From positions 1-8,928 of the forward strand of contig CAZUSA010000011.1 in the NCBI GenBank assembly GCA_964622835.1: 8,928 nucleotides of DNA, given 5' to 3'. A model generated the notes under the pieces. It was not told the origin of the DNA. It saw nothing but the letters and a program-made list of their open reading frames with translations, and searched no databases. Positions 1 through 6,198 of the stretch are shown here, in pieces (positions within the stretch are counted from its first letter, which is position 1; each line of letters starts with the position of its first letter). This DNA is from JABIKK01 sp964622835. Its GTDB lineage: Archaea > Nanobdellota > Nanobdellia > SCGC-AAA011-G17 > UBA489. The position numbers and the translations under genes were made by a program.

Positions 1-423
1 GCAACAACATTACTTGTTGGTTTTGCTGTCGCTGTTACAACGGTTGTTATGATGTTTGGTGGTGACTTGTTAGAAGATTTACAAATGAAACAAGGAAAGA
101 ACTTAGAAAAAACATTACAATGTGATGCCATGTCGTTCAAAGTAGATAATGTTGTTGGTAATACCATTCATATTACTAACAACGGTCAAGAAGATATTCA
201 TGCATTTTTTATCAGATACCAAGGATCAACAGCAGATAGTTTTGAATCACATTATCGTATTGATGTTCCTGTTGGTGGTGTAGGTCAAATTATTGCAGCG
301 CCTGGTGGTGGTGTAGGTACCTTAGAAAAAGCAAAAGTGTTTGCAAAAAGTGTTGCCGGTCCTAAGGGTAATGTTATTTGGGGCACGTGTGGATCGACAG
401 AGACCACTGTAACCATGGCGTAG
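1..423 (+). CDS. Pilin/archaellin-like major subunit, N-terminus missing (window edge)
   Basis: This is the last 140 residues of a secreted filament subunit; the reading frame is open from base 1, so the start and the prepilin cleavage site lie upstream. The visible part begins inside the hydrophobic pilin helix (ATTLLVGFAVAVTTVVMMFG, window residues 1-20), which closely matches the helix of the next gene. A short acidic and lysine-rich helix follows, then a beta-rich head. Cysteines at window residues 41 and 130 bracket the head at the same relative places as in the neighbouring paralogue and could form a disulphide joining the start of the head to its C-terminus. A shared NNGQxDI-like segment also ties the two proteins. 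The head has glycine-rich turns encoded by a 13-bp direct repeat. An internal ATG at 49 is not a credible start because it falls within the membrane helix. Family assignment is firm; the choice between pilin and archaellin is open. Confidence 0.85.
   Translation, partial: ATTLLVGFAVAVTTVVMMFGGDLLEDLQMKQGKNLEKTLQCDAMSFKVDNVVGNTIHITNNGQEDIHAFFIRYQGSTADSFESHYRIDVPVGGVGQIIAAPGGGVGTLEKAKVFAKSVAGPKGNVIWGTCGSTETTVTMA
273..318 (+). repeat. 13-bp direct repeat inside first pilin gene
   Basis: TGGTGGTGTAGGT occurs at 273-285 and again at 306-318, 33 bp (11 codons) apart and in frame, giving two glycine-rich GGVG turns around a short hydrophobic strand. It probably reflects a small in-frame duplication or repeated codon use in a loop of the pilin head. 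Confidence 0.5.
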
Positions 424-451
424 GAGTATAGGTAACTTTAAGAAGGATTAA

Positions 452-970
452 TTGTTAACGTTAGGTGTGGTTACACACAGAATATTAAAAAAGAAGGGTA
501 TTTCGCCGTTAATTGCAACGGTTTTATTGATTGGTTTTGCTGTGGCATTAGCTGCTGTTGTGATGACATGGGGTCTTGATTTTGTTCAAGATACTGCTGA
601 TACAACAAAAGAGCAAACACAAAACACCCTTATTTGTTCAACGGAATTATCGTTTGCTATTTCTGATGTGAATGCTGATCCTGGTTCTGAATCGGTTACG
701 ATTGATAATCGTGGTCAAATTGATATTCAATCATTAGTCGTTAGAGTGTATGGTGCTACTGGTGTGGTAACAATTGATTCTGGTAGTGATACAACAACGT
801 TAGATAATGTTGGTGTACCAATGTTTGGTGTTGTTACCTTTACTGGTCAAGAGTTAACAGATGCGCTTGCTGATAGTGCAACAAAGGTTGAAGCTATTGC
901 TACTGTTCCTGGTGAAGCTGGTTCTACTGATGTTATTTGTCCACAAAATATTCAATCATATAACGTATAA
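452..970 (+). CDS. Pilin/archaellin-like subunit with class III signal peptide
   Basis: A 172-aa secreted filament subunit, paralogous to the preceding gene. The N-terminus carries a class III signal with predicted prepilin peptidase cleavage after Gly16 (KKKG|ISPLIATVLL), followed by one hydrophobic helix at about residues 20-40 that would pack the filament core. The head, about residues 60-172, is rich in Val, Thr, Asp and Gly, and Cys62 and Cys163 form a likely disulphide pair. The start is TTG at 452: an in-frame TAA lies directly before it, no in-frame ATG precedes the signal, and GAAGGA (442-447) is a close Shine-Dalgarno motif. GTG at 467 is an alternative that shortens the leader to 11 residues but lacks a clear ribosome site. 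The gap from the upstream gene is 28 bp, so the two are probably co-transcribed. The role is inferred from the signal and the ATPase/platform genes downstream. Confidence 0.85.
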   Translation: MLTLGVVTHRILKKKGISPLIATVLLIGFAVALAAVVMTWGLDFVQDTADTTKEQTQNTLICSTELSFAISDVNADPGSESVTIDNRGQIDIQSLVVRVYGATGVVTIDSGSDTTTLDNVGVPMFGVVTFTGQELTDALADSATKVEAIATVPGEAGSTDVICPQNIQSYNV

Positions 971-990
971 GGAATTTCTTAGTTCTTAGC

Positions 991-1524
991 ATGGTACGAA
1001 AACAAAAAAGAGGACAAGTGTGGGTTTCTGCAGTACTCTTCATTTCCTTAGGTGTTATTATTATTGCATTAATTCTTGCGGGTGCTATGCCGTTAGTAAA
1101 TAAGATTTCTGATAAGAATACTGTTGTTCGAACGAAAGGAATAGTATTAACAATGGACGATGCTATTCGTACGGTTGTCAATGAAGGTCCTGGTAGTCAA
1201 CGTCAATTAAATCCTGTTGTTATTGATAAGGGGTCATTAACCATTCAAGAAGGTGCATATGAACTTCGTTGGGAACTAGAAACGAATGCGGTGTTAATGG
1301 AAAAGGATGTGCAAATTGAAGAGGGTCACCTCTCTATGGTGCTTAATTCAACGTTTGTGGAAGAAATGTCTCGTATGACGATGTGGGTTGATGATGATGG
1401 GTGGAATATTACGATACCGTCGCCACTAAAAGGACCATTAAAAGGTTCATATGTTATTACGGTAAAACATACAGGTATCTTTGATGCAAGTGACAGGCCT
1501 TTGATTGATGTTACTATTTCTTAA
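991..1524 (+). CDS. Pilin-like protein with KRGQ-type cleavage motif
   Basis: A 177-aa protein with a short basic leader (MVRKQKRG), then QVWVSAVLF and a strongly hydrophobic helix to about residue 33, then an extracytoplasmic domain. This layout fits a class III prepilin signal cut after Gly8, although Gln at +1 is unusual compared with the Ile of the upstream pilin. The domain after the helix holds a helical stretch (about 40-65) and then beta-rich sequence with two N-glycosylation sequons (NST and NIT). There are no cysteines, unlike the other four pilin-like products here. It follows the upstream pilin by 20 bp; AAGGA near 969-973 is too distant to be a convincing ribosome site. From memory, similar RGQVW-type proteins recur in DPANN pilus clusters, but that has not been checked here. 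It may be a minor pilin or an assembly adaptor. Confidence 0.75.
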   Translation: MVRKQKRGQVWVSAVLFISLGVIIIALILAGAMPLVNKISDKNTVVRTKGIVLTMDDAIRTVVNEGPGSQRQLNPVVIDKGSLTIQEGAYELRWELETNAVLMEKDVQIEEGHLSMVLNSTFVEEMSRMTMWVDDDGWNITIPSPLKGPLKGSYVITVKHTGIFDASDRPLIDVTIS

Positions 1525-1533
1525 GACCAAACA

Positions 1534-1542
1534 GTTAAAAAT
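1534..1542 (+). promoter_or_regulatory. Possible internal TATA element before the ATPase gene
   Basis: The 57-bp gap between the third pilin-like gene and the ATPase is the longest in the operon. It holds GTTAAAAAT, an imperfect TATA-like element that would start transcription near 1563 and give a short leader containing the GAGG site at 1570-1573. In AT-rich DNA such a match is weak evidence. It would allow separate control of structural and assembly genes. Confidence 0.25.
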
Positions 1543-1569
1543 CCCGAAACGTGTGTATTTAGAAGAAAA

Positions 1570-1573
1570 GAGG
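1570..1573 (+). promoter_or_regulatory. Ribosome binding site deciding GTG start of ATPase
   Basis: GAGG with an eight-base spacer before GTG 1582. The nearest in-frame ATG lies well inside the conserved N-terminal domain, so this site supports the GTG start. Confidence 0.65.
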
Positions 1574-1581
1574 TTTGTAGT

Positions 1582-3162
1582 GTGAGTGTATTAAAGAAAG
1601 AAAAGATAGCCCCTCCTTCACCGGGTGTTGAGTTTTCTGTAGCAAAACAAGCGGATATTCCTGTCTTACCTGATTTTAATAATAAGAAAGAGATTGATGT
1701 GAAATATCCGTTAATGGAACCGTATGTGTATGCACATATTCATTGGGATGATGCAGAAAAGGAAGTGATGTATGAAGTATTAGAACCGGAGTTAACACCG
1801 AAAGAACAGAATGTTTTAGTTGCATTAGAAAAGGGTATTGAAGAGTTAATTAATATTAGTTTTATTAATATTAAAGATGAAAAGACGGTTATTTCTTATT
1901 TAGAAAAGAATGCAAAAGTATTGCTTGGCGAGTTAGGGTTGAAACCACCACGTGATGTGTTTATGAAGTTAATGTATTATTTGTATCGTGACTTTGTCGG
2001 TTTAAACCGTATTGAAGCGTTAATGCATGATTATCATATTGAAGATATTGAATGTAATGGGATGAATACACCATTGTATATTGTGCATCGTAAGTTTCGT
2101 AATCTTAAAACAAATGTTGTGTTTACGTCGAATGAGGAGATGATGTCGTTTGTTGAAAAGTTGGCACAAAAGTGTGGGAAGTATATTTCCTATGCACAAC
2201 CTATTTTGGATGGTCGTTTACCTGATAAGAGTCGTGTGAATGCAACGTACACGCAAGATATTTCTTCGCGTGGTCCAACCTTTACCATTCGTAAGTTTAC
2301 GAGTGAACCATGGAGTCCTATTAAGTTAATTCAAGTAAAAACAGCAAGTCCTGAATTACTAGCATATTTGTGGATGTTAGTTGAATATGAATCGAATATT
2401 ATGATTATTGGTGGTACGGGTACGGGTAAGACCTCGTTTTTGAATAGTTTGTGTTTTTTCATGCCACCGCAGGCACGCATTGTATCTATTGAAGATACGC
2501 ATGAACTTAATCTTTTACATACGAATTGGTTACCGTCTGTTTCACGTGAAACGACAGGTGTAGGTGGTGAACAACGGTTGGGTGAAGTGTCATTATTTAC
2601 GTTATTAAAAGCAAGTTTTAGGCAACGTCCTGATTATGTGATTGTGGGTGAGATTCGTGGTGAAGAGGCTTTTGTGTTATTCCAGGGTGCATCTTCTGGT
2701 CATCCTACCATATCGACGATGCACGCAGAAGATGTTGAAACAATGACGCGACGGTTAGAAACACCTCCTATTAATTTGCCTCCTGCGTTAGTTGAAACAT
2801 TAGATGCTGTGTGTGTTATGAGTCAGTCTCGTGTTGATGGTAAGGAAGTACGAAGACTAAAGCATATTGCAGAGATTGTTAAAGTAGAACAAAAGATTGG
2901 TGGTGTTGAAACGAACATGCCGTTTGTGTGGGATGCAAGGACTGATCGTTTTTTCTTTAAGAAGGAAAGTGTGTTGTTTAAGAAATTAGAACAAGAGTAT
3001 GGATTACGTCCTGAACAAATTCAACAGGAATTCCAACGAAGAACAATGTTGTTGTGGGGTATGTATCAAAAAAAGATTTTTGGTTATCGTGAAGTGCATC
3101 AAATTATTAGTGCTTATTATAAGACGCCTGAAGAAGTGTTGAAGAGGTTTAATATTAAATAA
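1582..3162 (+). CDS. Type IV pilus/archaellum assembly ATPase, FlaI/ArlI-like
   Basis: A 526-aa cytoplasmic motor ATPase of the secretion superfamily (T2SS_E, FlaI/GspE/VirB11). It would hydrolyse ATP to drive subunit insertion through the platform proteins encoded downstream. All expected motifs are present: the GPTFTIRKF segment before the nucleotide domain (231-239), Walker A GGTGTGKTS (277-285, Lys283), the Asp box IEDTHEL (303-309), Walker B VIVGE with Glu357, and the His box GHPTISTMHAE with His381. Residues 1-230 form the N-terminal domain typical of archaeal FlaI-type enzymes. The PPINLPP stretch after the His box also fits archaeal members. The start is GTG at 1582, with a GAGG ribosome site at 1570-1573. 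The stop overlaps the ATG of the next small gene by one base. Length and motifs are intact. Whether it powers a pilus only or a rotating archaellum cannot be told from this gene alone. Confidence 0.96.
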   Translation: MSVLKKEKIAPPSPGVEFSVAKQADIPVLPDFNNKKEIDVKYPLMEPYVYAHIHWDDAEKEVMYEVLEPELTPKEQNVLVALEKGIEELINISFINIKDEKTVISYLEKNAKVLLGELGLKPPRDVFMKLMYYLYRDFVGLNRIEALMHDYHIEDIECNGMNTPLYIVHRKFRNLKTNVVFTSNEEMMSFVEKLAQKCGKYISYAQPILDGRLPDKSRVNATYTQDISSRGPTFTIRKFTSEPWSPIKLIQVKTASPELLAYLWMLVEYESNIMIIGGTGTGKTSFLNSLCFFMPPQARIVSIEDTHELNLLHTNWLPSVSRETTGVGGEQRLGEVSLFTLLKASFRQRPDYVIVGEIRGEEAFVLFQGASSGHPTISTMHAEDVETMTRRLETPPINLPPALVETLDAVCVMSQSRVDGKEVRRLKHIAEIVKVEQKIGGVETNMPFVWDARTDRFFFKKESVLFKKLEQEYGLRPEQIQQEFQRRTMLLWGMYQKKIFGYREVHQIISAYYKTPEEVLKRFNIK

Positions 3163-3335
3163 TGTCGTTGGCTGCTATACGGCAAAGTGCGCAGAGTATT
3201 GTGCAAGCACATGCATTGTACGAAAAGGCTTTAGAAAAGAATACGAAAGAGGCTGAAAAGTTACGGGTATTTCTTATTGGATTAAGTAAAACGTTAGAGA
3301 AGCAAGTGGGGGAGTTGAGGGGCGATGTCAGTTAG
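3162..3335 (+). CDS. 57-aa helical small protein between ATPase and platform genes
   Basis: A small gene that is easy to miss: ATG at 3162 shares its A with the TAA of the ATPase gene (TAATG), and its TAG at 3333-3335 lies 11 bases inside the next gene, which starts at 3325. The 57-residue product (MSLAAIRQSAQSIVQAHALY...) has no signal peptide, cysteine, proline or membrane segment. It is dominated by Ala, Leu, Lys, Glu and Gln with spaced hydrophobics, consistent with an amphipathic helix or short coiled coil. The precise overlaps on both sides and the filling of an otherwise 162-bp gap argue that it is translated by coupling to the ATPase. I do not recognise a family. Its position suggests a cytoplasmic accessory factor linking motor and platform, which is inference only. 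A GAGG motif lies at 3144-3147, rather far from the ATG. Confidence 0.7.
   Translation: MSLAAIRQSAQSIVQAHALYEKALEKNTKEAEKLRVFLIGLSKTLEKQVGELRGDVS
3311..3314 (+). promoter_or_regulatory. Ribosome binding site of first platform gene, inside the small gene
   Basis: GGAG, ten bases before ATG 3325, lies within the 57-aa gene. A second purine run, GAGGGG (3317-3322), is closer. Ribosomes finishing the small gene at 3335 would pass over this start, which favours coupled translation. Confidence 0.55.
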
Positions 3336-4548
3336 TGATGATGCTGAAGATATTATTCGTTTAACGAATGCGTTTGAAAAAACGTCAGCAAAGAAGGAGC
3401 ATCGTGCTATTGTTGCAAGTATGAGCGAAGCAACAAACCGTATTACGGGTGCATTAACAGGAAGTTCGCAAGCGGCATTGTATGAACAAGTTATTTTGGA
3501 TGAACCACCGCAACAGTCTGTTCCTGTTCCTATTAAAAAAAGAAAGAAAGTATCTAAGAAGAAGTTAATTGATGAGTTACATATTGATGAAGAAGCATTA
3601 GCACGATTGTATAAGAAGAAGAAAAAGAAAGGTGATGATTTGGATGTTGCCTTTACTGTTTATGTTCCTTCGGCATTTGGTGCTGTTGCAAATAGAACGT
3701 TTGGTGGGTATGCTCAACATTTAACAAAGAAAGGAGCAACGTTTGAAGCGCTTGCTGATAATGTGAAAGTTTCTGGATTAAATATTCTTTCACGGACGTA
3801 CGTAAGCATGGTGTTATTTGGTGCACTCCTTGGTGCTATTGGTGCAGGATTGTTAGCATTAGTTGTTATGGGTGCGTTAGGTGTTCCACCATTAATGTTG
3901 ATTGTTGGTACAGTTGCTGCGATTATAGCTGGTGGCGGTCTTGTGTTTGGTGTGATGTATGCGTATCCTGCGTCGGAATCTTCAAGAAAATCAAAAGCTA
4001 TCAAGAAAGATTTACCGTTTGCAATCATTCACATGGCTGCTGTTGCTGGTTCTGGTGCACAACCATTAGCGATGTTTAAGTTATTATTGCGTTCTGATGA
4101 GTATAAGGGATTAGAAAGTGAAATTAAGAAGATTGTCAATTATGTTAATTTGTTTGGATATGACTTGTCTACAGCATTAAAGAACGTGTCATTACGGACG
4201 CCTTCTAAAGAGTGGAAGGAATTGTTGAATGGTATTGCTGCAACAATTGAATCGGGTGGTAGTTTGAAAGCATATTTGAAGAGTATTGCTGATGATACCA
4301 TGGCAACGTATCGGTTAGAACGTAAAAAATACGTGGAAACGTTAGCAACATATTCTGATATTTATACAGGTGTATTAATTGCTGCACCGTTGTTGTTTAT
4401 GGTCGCGTTAACGATTATTAATATGATGGGAGGGACGATTGCTGGTATTTCCATTGCAACGTTGGCATGGGGTGGTACGTTTGTTGTATTGCCTGTTGTT
4501 AATGTGTTGTTTTATTTGTTTTTGAATATCACGCAGCCGGAGGAGTAA
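3325..4548 (+). CDS. Type II secretion F / FlaJ-TadB-like platform membrane protein (first of two)
   Basis: A 407-aa polytopic inner-membrane protein, the likely platform against which the ATPase works. Residues 1-155 are cytoplasmic and highly charged, with a lysine/arginine patch at 71-80 and a KKKKKK run at 97-102. Two membrane helices follow (about 159-183 and 188-213), then a cytoplasmic T2SSF domain (about 228-340; KKDLPFAIIHMAAVAGSGAQ through an IESGGSLKAYL segment) and two more helices (about 345-367 and 375-402). The long N-terminal extension and T2SSF core resemble the first part of archaeal FlaJ. The start is ATG at 3325, with GGAG at 3311-3314 ten bases upstream. The upstream small gene ends inside it and the next platform gene starts one base after its stop, so expression should be coupled. 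The platform role is well supported; the partner arrangement is inferred. Confidence 0.92.
   Translation: MSVSDDAEDIIRLTNAFEKTSAKKEHRAIVASMSEATNRITGALTGSSQAALYEQVILDEPPQQSVPVPIKKRKKVSKKKLIDELHIDEEALARLYKKKKKKGDDLDVAFTVYVPSAFGAVANRTFGGYAQHLTKKGATFEALADNVKVSGLNILSRTYVSMVLFGALLGAIGAGLLALVVMGALGVPPLMLIVGTVAAIIAGGGLVFGVMYAYPASESSRKSKAIKKDLPFAIIHMAAVAGSGAQPLAMFKLLLRSDEYKGLESEIKKIVNYVNLFGYDLSTALKNVSLRTPSKEWKELLNGIAATIESGGSLKAYLKSIADDTMATYRLERKKYVETLATYSDIYTGVLIAAPLLFMVALTIINMMGGTIAGISIATLAWGGTFVVLPVVNVLFYLFLNITQPEE
4539..4545 (+). promoter_or_regulatory. Strong ribosome binding site of second platform gene
   Basis: GGAGGAG overlaps the final codons of the first platform gene and ends four bases before ATG 4550. 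It is the closest match to the anti-Shine-Dalgarno sequence in the window and shows that the second platform protein is a deliberate separate start, not a frameshift product. Confidence 0.75.
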
Positions 4549-4549
4549 G

Positions 4550-5398
4550 ATGGGTGTTTCATTTAAACCAGTGTATTTGTTAAGTATCTTACTTGGATTG
4601 TTCGTTCTTGGTGCTGATGTCTATTTGTTTTATGGTCAACGATTATTTTATCCGTTAATTATTATTTCGTTAGTTATTGCAAGTTTGCATTTTTGGATTG
4701 ATTTCTTTGCTGAAATTAAACGACAAAAAGAAATTGGTGTTCGTTTTTTAGGGTTTGTTCGTAATTTGGTTGAGTCCGTAAAGTCAGGTGTATCAATTCC
4801 TAAATCTATTCAAAATGTTGCAAAGAAAGATTATGGTGAATTAACACCGTATGTTCGTAAGTTATCGAATCAAATTAGTTGGGGTATTCCTACACGTAAA
4901 GCGTTACAGACGTTTGCATTAGATACACAAAATAAAGTGATTAAACGGTCAGTGTCTATTATTGTTGAGGCGGAACAGTCTGGTGGGGATATTACTGATA
5001 TTTTATCGTCTGTTGTTGATTCTGTTGTGAACGTAAAGAAAATGCGTGAAGAACGGAAAGCAATGGTTCATTCACAGATTATGCAGGGGTATATTATTTA
5101 TTATGTGTTTATTGGTATTATGTTGGCGTTAGAATTGTGGTTGTTTCCGCAGTTGATTAATTCTGGTGCTGGTGCTGCATTACAGGCTGGTACGGGTATT
5201 GGTGGGGTTTCCTTAGGTGGTGCTGATGCATTAGATATGGGTCCTGTCTTCTTTTCATTAATTATGGTGCAAGGTTTTTTTGCAGGTATTATGATTGGTA
5301 AGTTCTCTGAAGGAACGTTAAAGACAGGTTTGTTACATTCATTAATTATGATGGTGTCTGCTGCATTGATTATTACAACAGCAAAGGGTGGGATCTAA
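4550..5398 (+). CDS. Type II secretion F / FlaJ-TadC-like platform membrane protein (second of two)
   Basis: A 282-aa membrane protein with a second T2SSF domain. Two N-terminal membrane helices (about 8-28 and 33-50) precede a cytoplasmic helical domain containing the typical LVESVKSGVSIPKSI (73-87) and VEAEQSGGDI (139-148) segments. Three further helices follow (about 178-200, 231-251 and 258-277), with a glycine/alanine-rich loop at 205-226. It probably pairs with the preceding 407-aa protein to form the assembly platform, as TadB and TadC do in bacterial Tad systems, or as the two halves of one archaeal FlaJ. ATG 4550 sits one base after the upstream stop and has the strongest ribosome site of the window (GGAGGAG, 4539-4545). 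Its stop almost touches the next start (GTG 5400). Assignment to the T2SSF family is firm. Confidence 0.92.
   Translation: MGVSFKPVYLLSILLGLFVLGADVYLFYGQRLFYPLIIISLVIASLHFWIDFFAEIKRQKEIGVRFLGFVRNLVESVKSGVSIPKSIQNVAKKDYGELTPYVRKLSNQISWGIPTRKALQTFALDTQNKVIKRSVSIIVEAEQSGGDITDILSSVVDSVVNVKKMREERKAMVHSQIMQGYIIYYVFIGIMLALELWLFPQLINSGAGAALQAGTGIGGVSLGGADALDMGPVFFSLIMVQGFFAGIMIGKFSEGTLKTGLLHSLIMMVSAALIITTAKGGI
5387..5391 (+). promoter_or_regulatory. Ribosome binding site supporting GTG 5400 start
   Basis: GGTGG lies in the last codons of the second platform gene, eight bases before GTG 5400. It supports this start over GTG 5388, which the motif itself overlaps. Confidence 0.45.
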
Positions 5399-5399
5399 A

Positions 5400-6197
5400 G
5401 TGAATAAGAAAGGGATTGGTTTTGTTGATTGGATTATTAGTATGAGTTTATTTTTAGTTGTTGTATTGATGATCTTTGCTTTTTTACGTCCTGGTGTTGT
5501 TCCGGATGTTGAGTCTGAAGATTTGTTAACGATTGTTGAATTGAACATGTTGGAAGAAGTAACGTGGTCGGTTATGCGTATTCCTGTGTCTATTGGATTA
5601 ATTAACAGTGATGTGCCGACAATTAAAATTCAGCATGAACTTGCGAGTGAGTGGGGTTTTGTTGATATAGAAGTTCCTGTTGGTGTTAATATGGCAAATG
5701 TGGTGGTTAATATGAATCCTAATGGTAAAGTTATCCAAATTAAATGTGCATCTGGCGTGACGTGTTCAACGACAACATCGTTGGTTGATGATCCTGCAAC
5801 AGGTATTTACATTTTATCTATGCCTAAAGCACAAGGTGCACCTATTGATATGTCGTTAATTAAGTCGTCGTGTGTTGGCCCTCCTGATGATTGTATTTTT
5901 TCATTAGGTGCAAAAGAAGTTGTTACAGGTTTGCATATGGTAACATTACAAAGTTTAATTAATGATCCTGATCCTGGTGCGTTATATGAGGCAAAGAAGA
6001 CGGCGTGGGATTTTCCTTCATCTCGTAGTTTTAGTGTGTGGTTGGATCCGTTAGATGGGTCTGCACAGTTTCCGTTACTACAACCAAAGGAACCAGTTCC
6101 TGCACAAGCAAGTGTGTTTGTCAAAGAAATTGCTGTATCGTTATTACGGATGGATGGGACGCGTGTTCCAGGGATTATGAATATTCGTGTGTGGTAA
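5400..6197 (+). CDS. Minor pilin-like protein with class III signal and four cysteines
   Basis: A 265-aa exported protein of no recognised family beyond its N-terminus. That end reads MNKKG|IGFVDWIISMSL: a prepilin-like site after Gly5, an acidic residue (Asp) at +5 of the mature chain as in many type IV pilins, then one hydrophobic helix to about residue 29. The rest is a beta-rich extracytoplasmic domain with cysteines at 116, 122, 158 and 165, spaced as two close pairs. I chose GTG 5400, one base after the upstream stop, because it puts the signal at the extreme N-terminus and has GGTGG (5387-5391) eight bases before it. GTG 5388 would add four residues and overlap the upstream gene. Position after the platform genes suggests a minor, tip or initiating subunit; this is inference. 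Confidence 0.75.
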   Translation: MNKKGIGFVDWIISMSLFLVVVLMIFAFLRPGVVPDVESEDLLTIVELNMLEEVTWSVMRIPVSIGLINSDVPTIKIQHELASEWGFVDIEVPVGVNMANVVVNMNPNGKVIQIKCASGVTCSTTTSLVDDPATGIYILSMPKAQGAPIDMSLIKSSCVGPPDDCIFSLGAKEVVTGLHMVTLQSLINDPDPGALYEAKKTAWDFPSSRSFSVWLDPLDGSAQFPLLQPKEPVPAQASVFVKEIAVSLLRMDGTRVPGIMNIRVW

Positions 6198-6198
6198 A

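Noticed and set aside
3714..4028. Open frame of 104 codons on the minus strand
   Set aside because: It lies entirely opposite the membrane segments of the first platform gene and has low-complexity composition typical of the antisense of Ala/Gly/Val codons; there is no promoter or ribosome site.
4540..4555. Frameshift splitting a single FlaJ gene
   Set aside because: A strong ribosome site and a proper ATG at the junction, plus complete N-terminal membrane helices in the second protein, indicate two genuine genes.
5388..5399. Upstream GTG start for the 265-aa minor-pilin-like gene
   Set aside because: It overlaps its own ribosome motif and shifts the MNKKG signal away from the N-terminus.
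6187..6198. Upstream GTG start for the last pilin-like gene
   Set aside because: It would place four extra residues before MNKKG and overlap the previous gene; ATG 6199 directly follows that stop.
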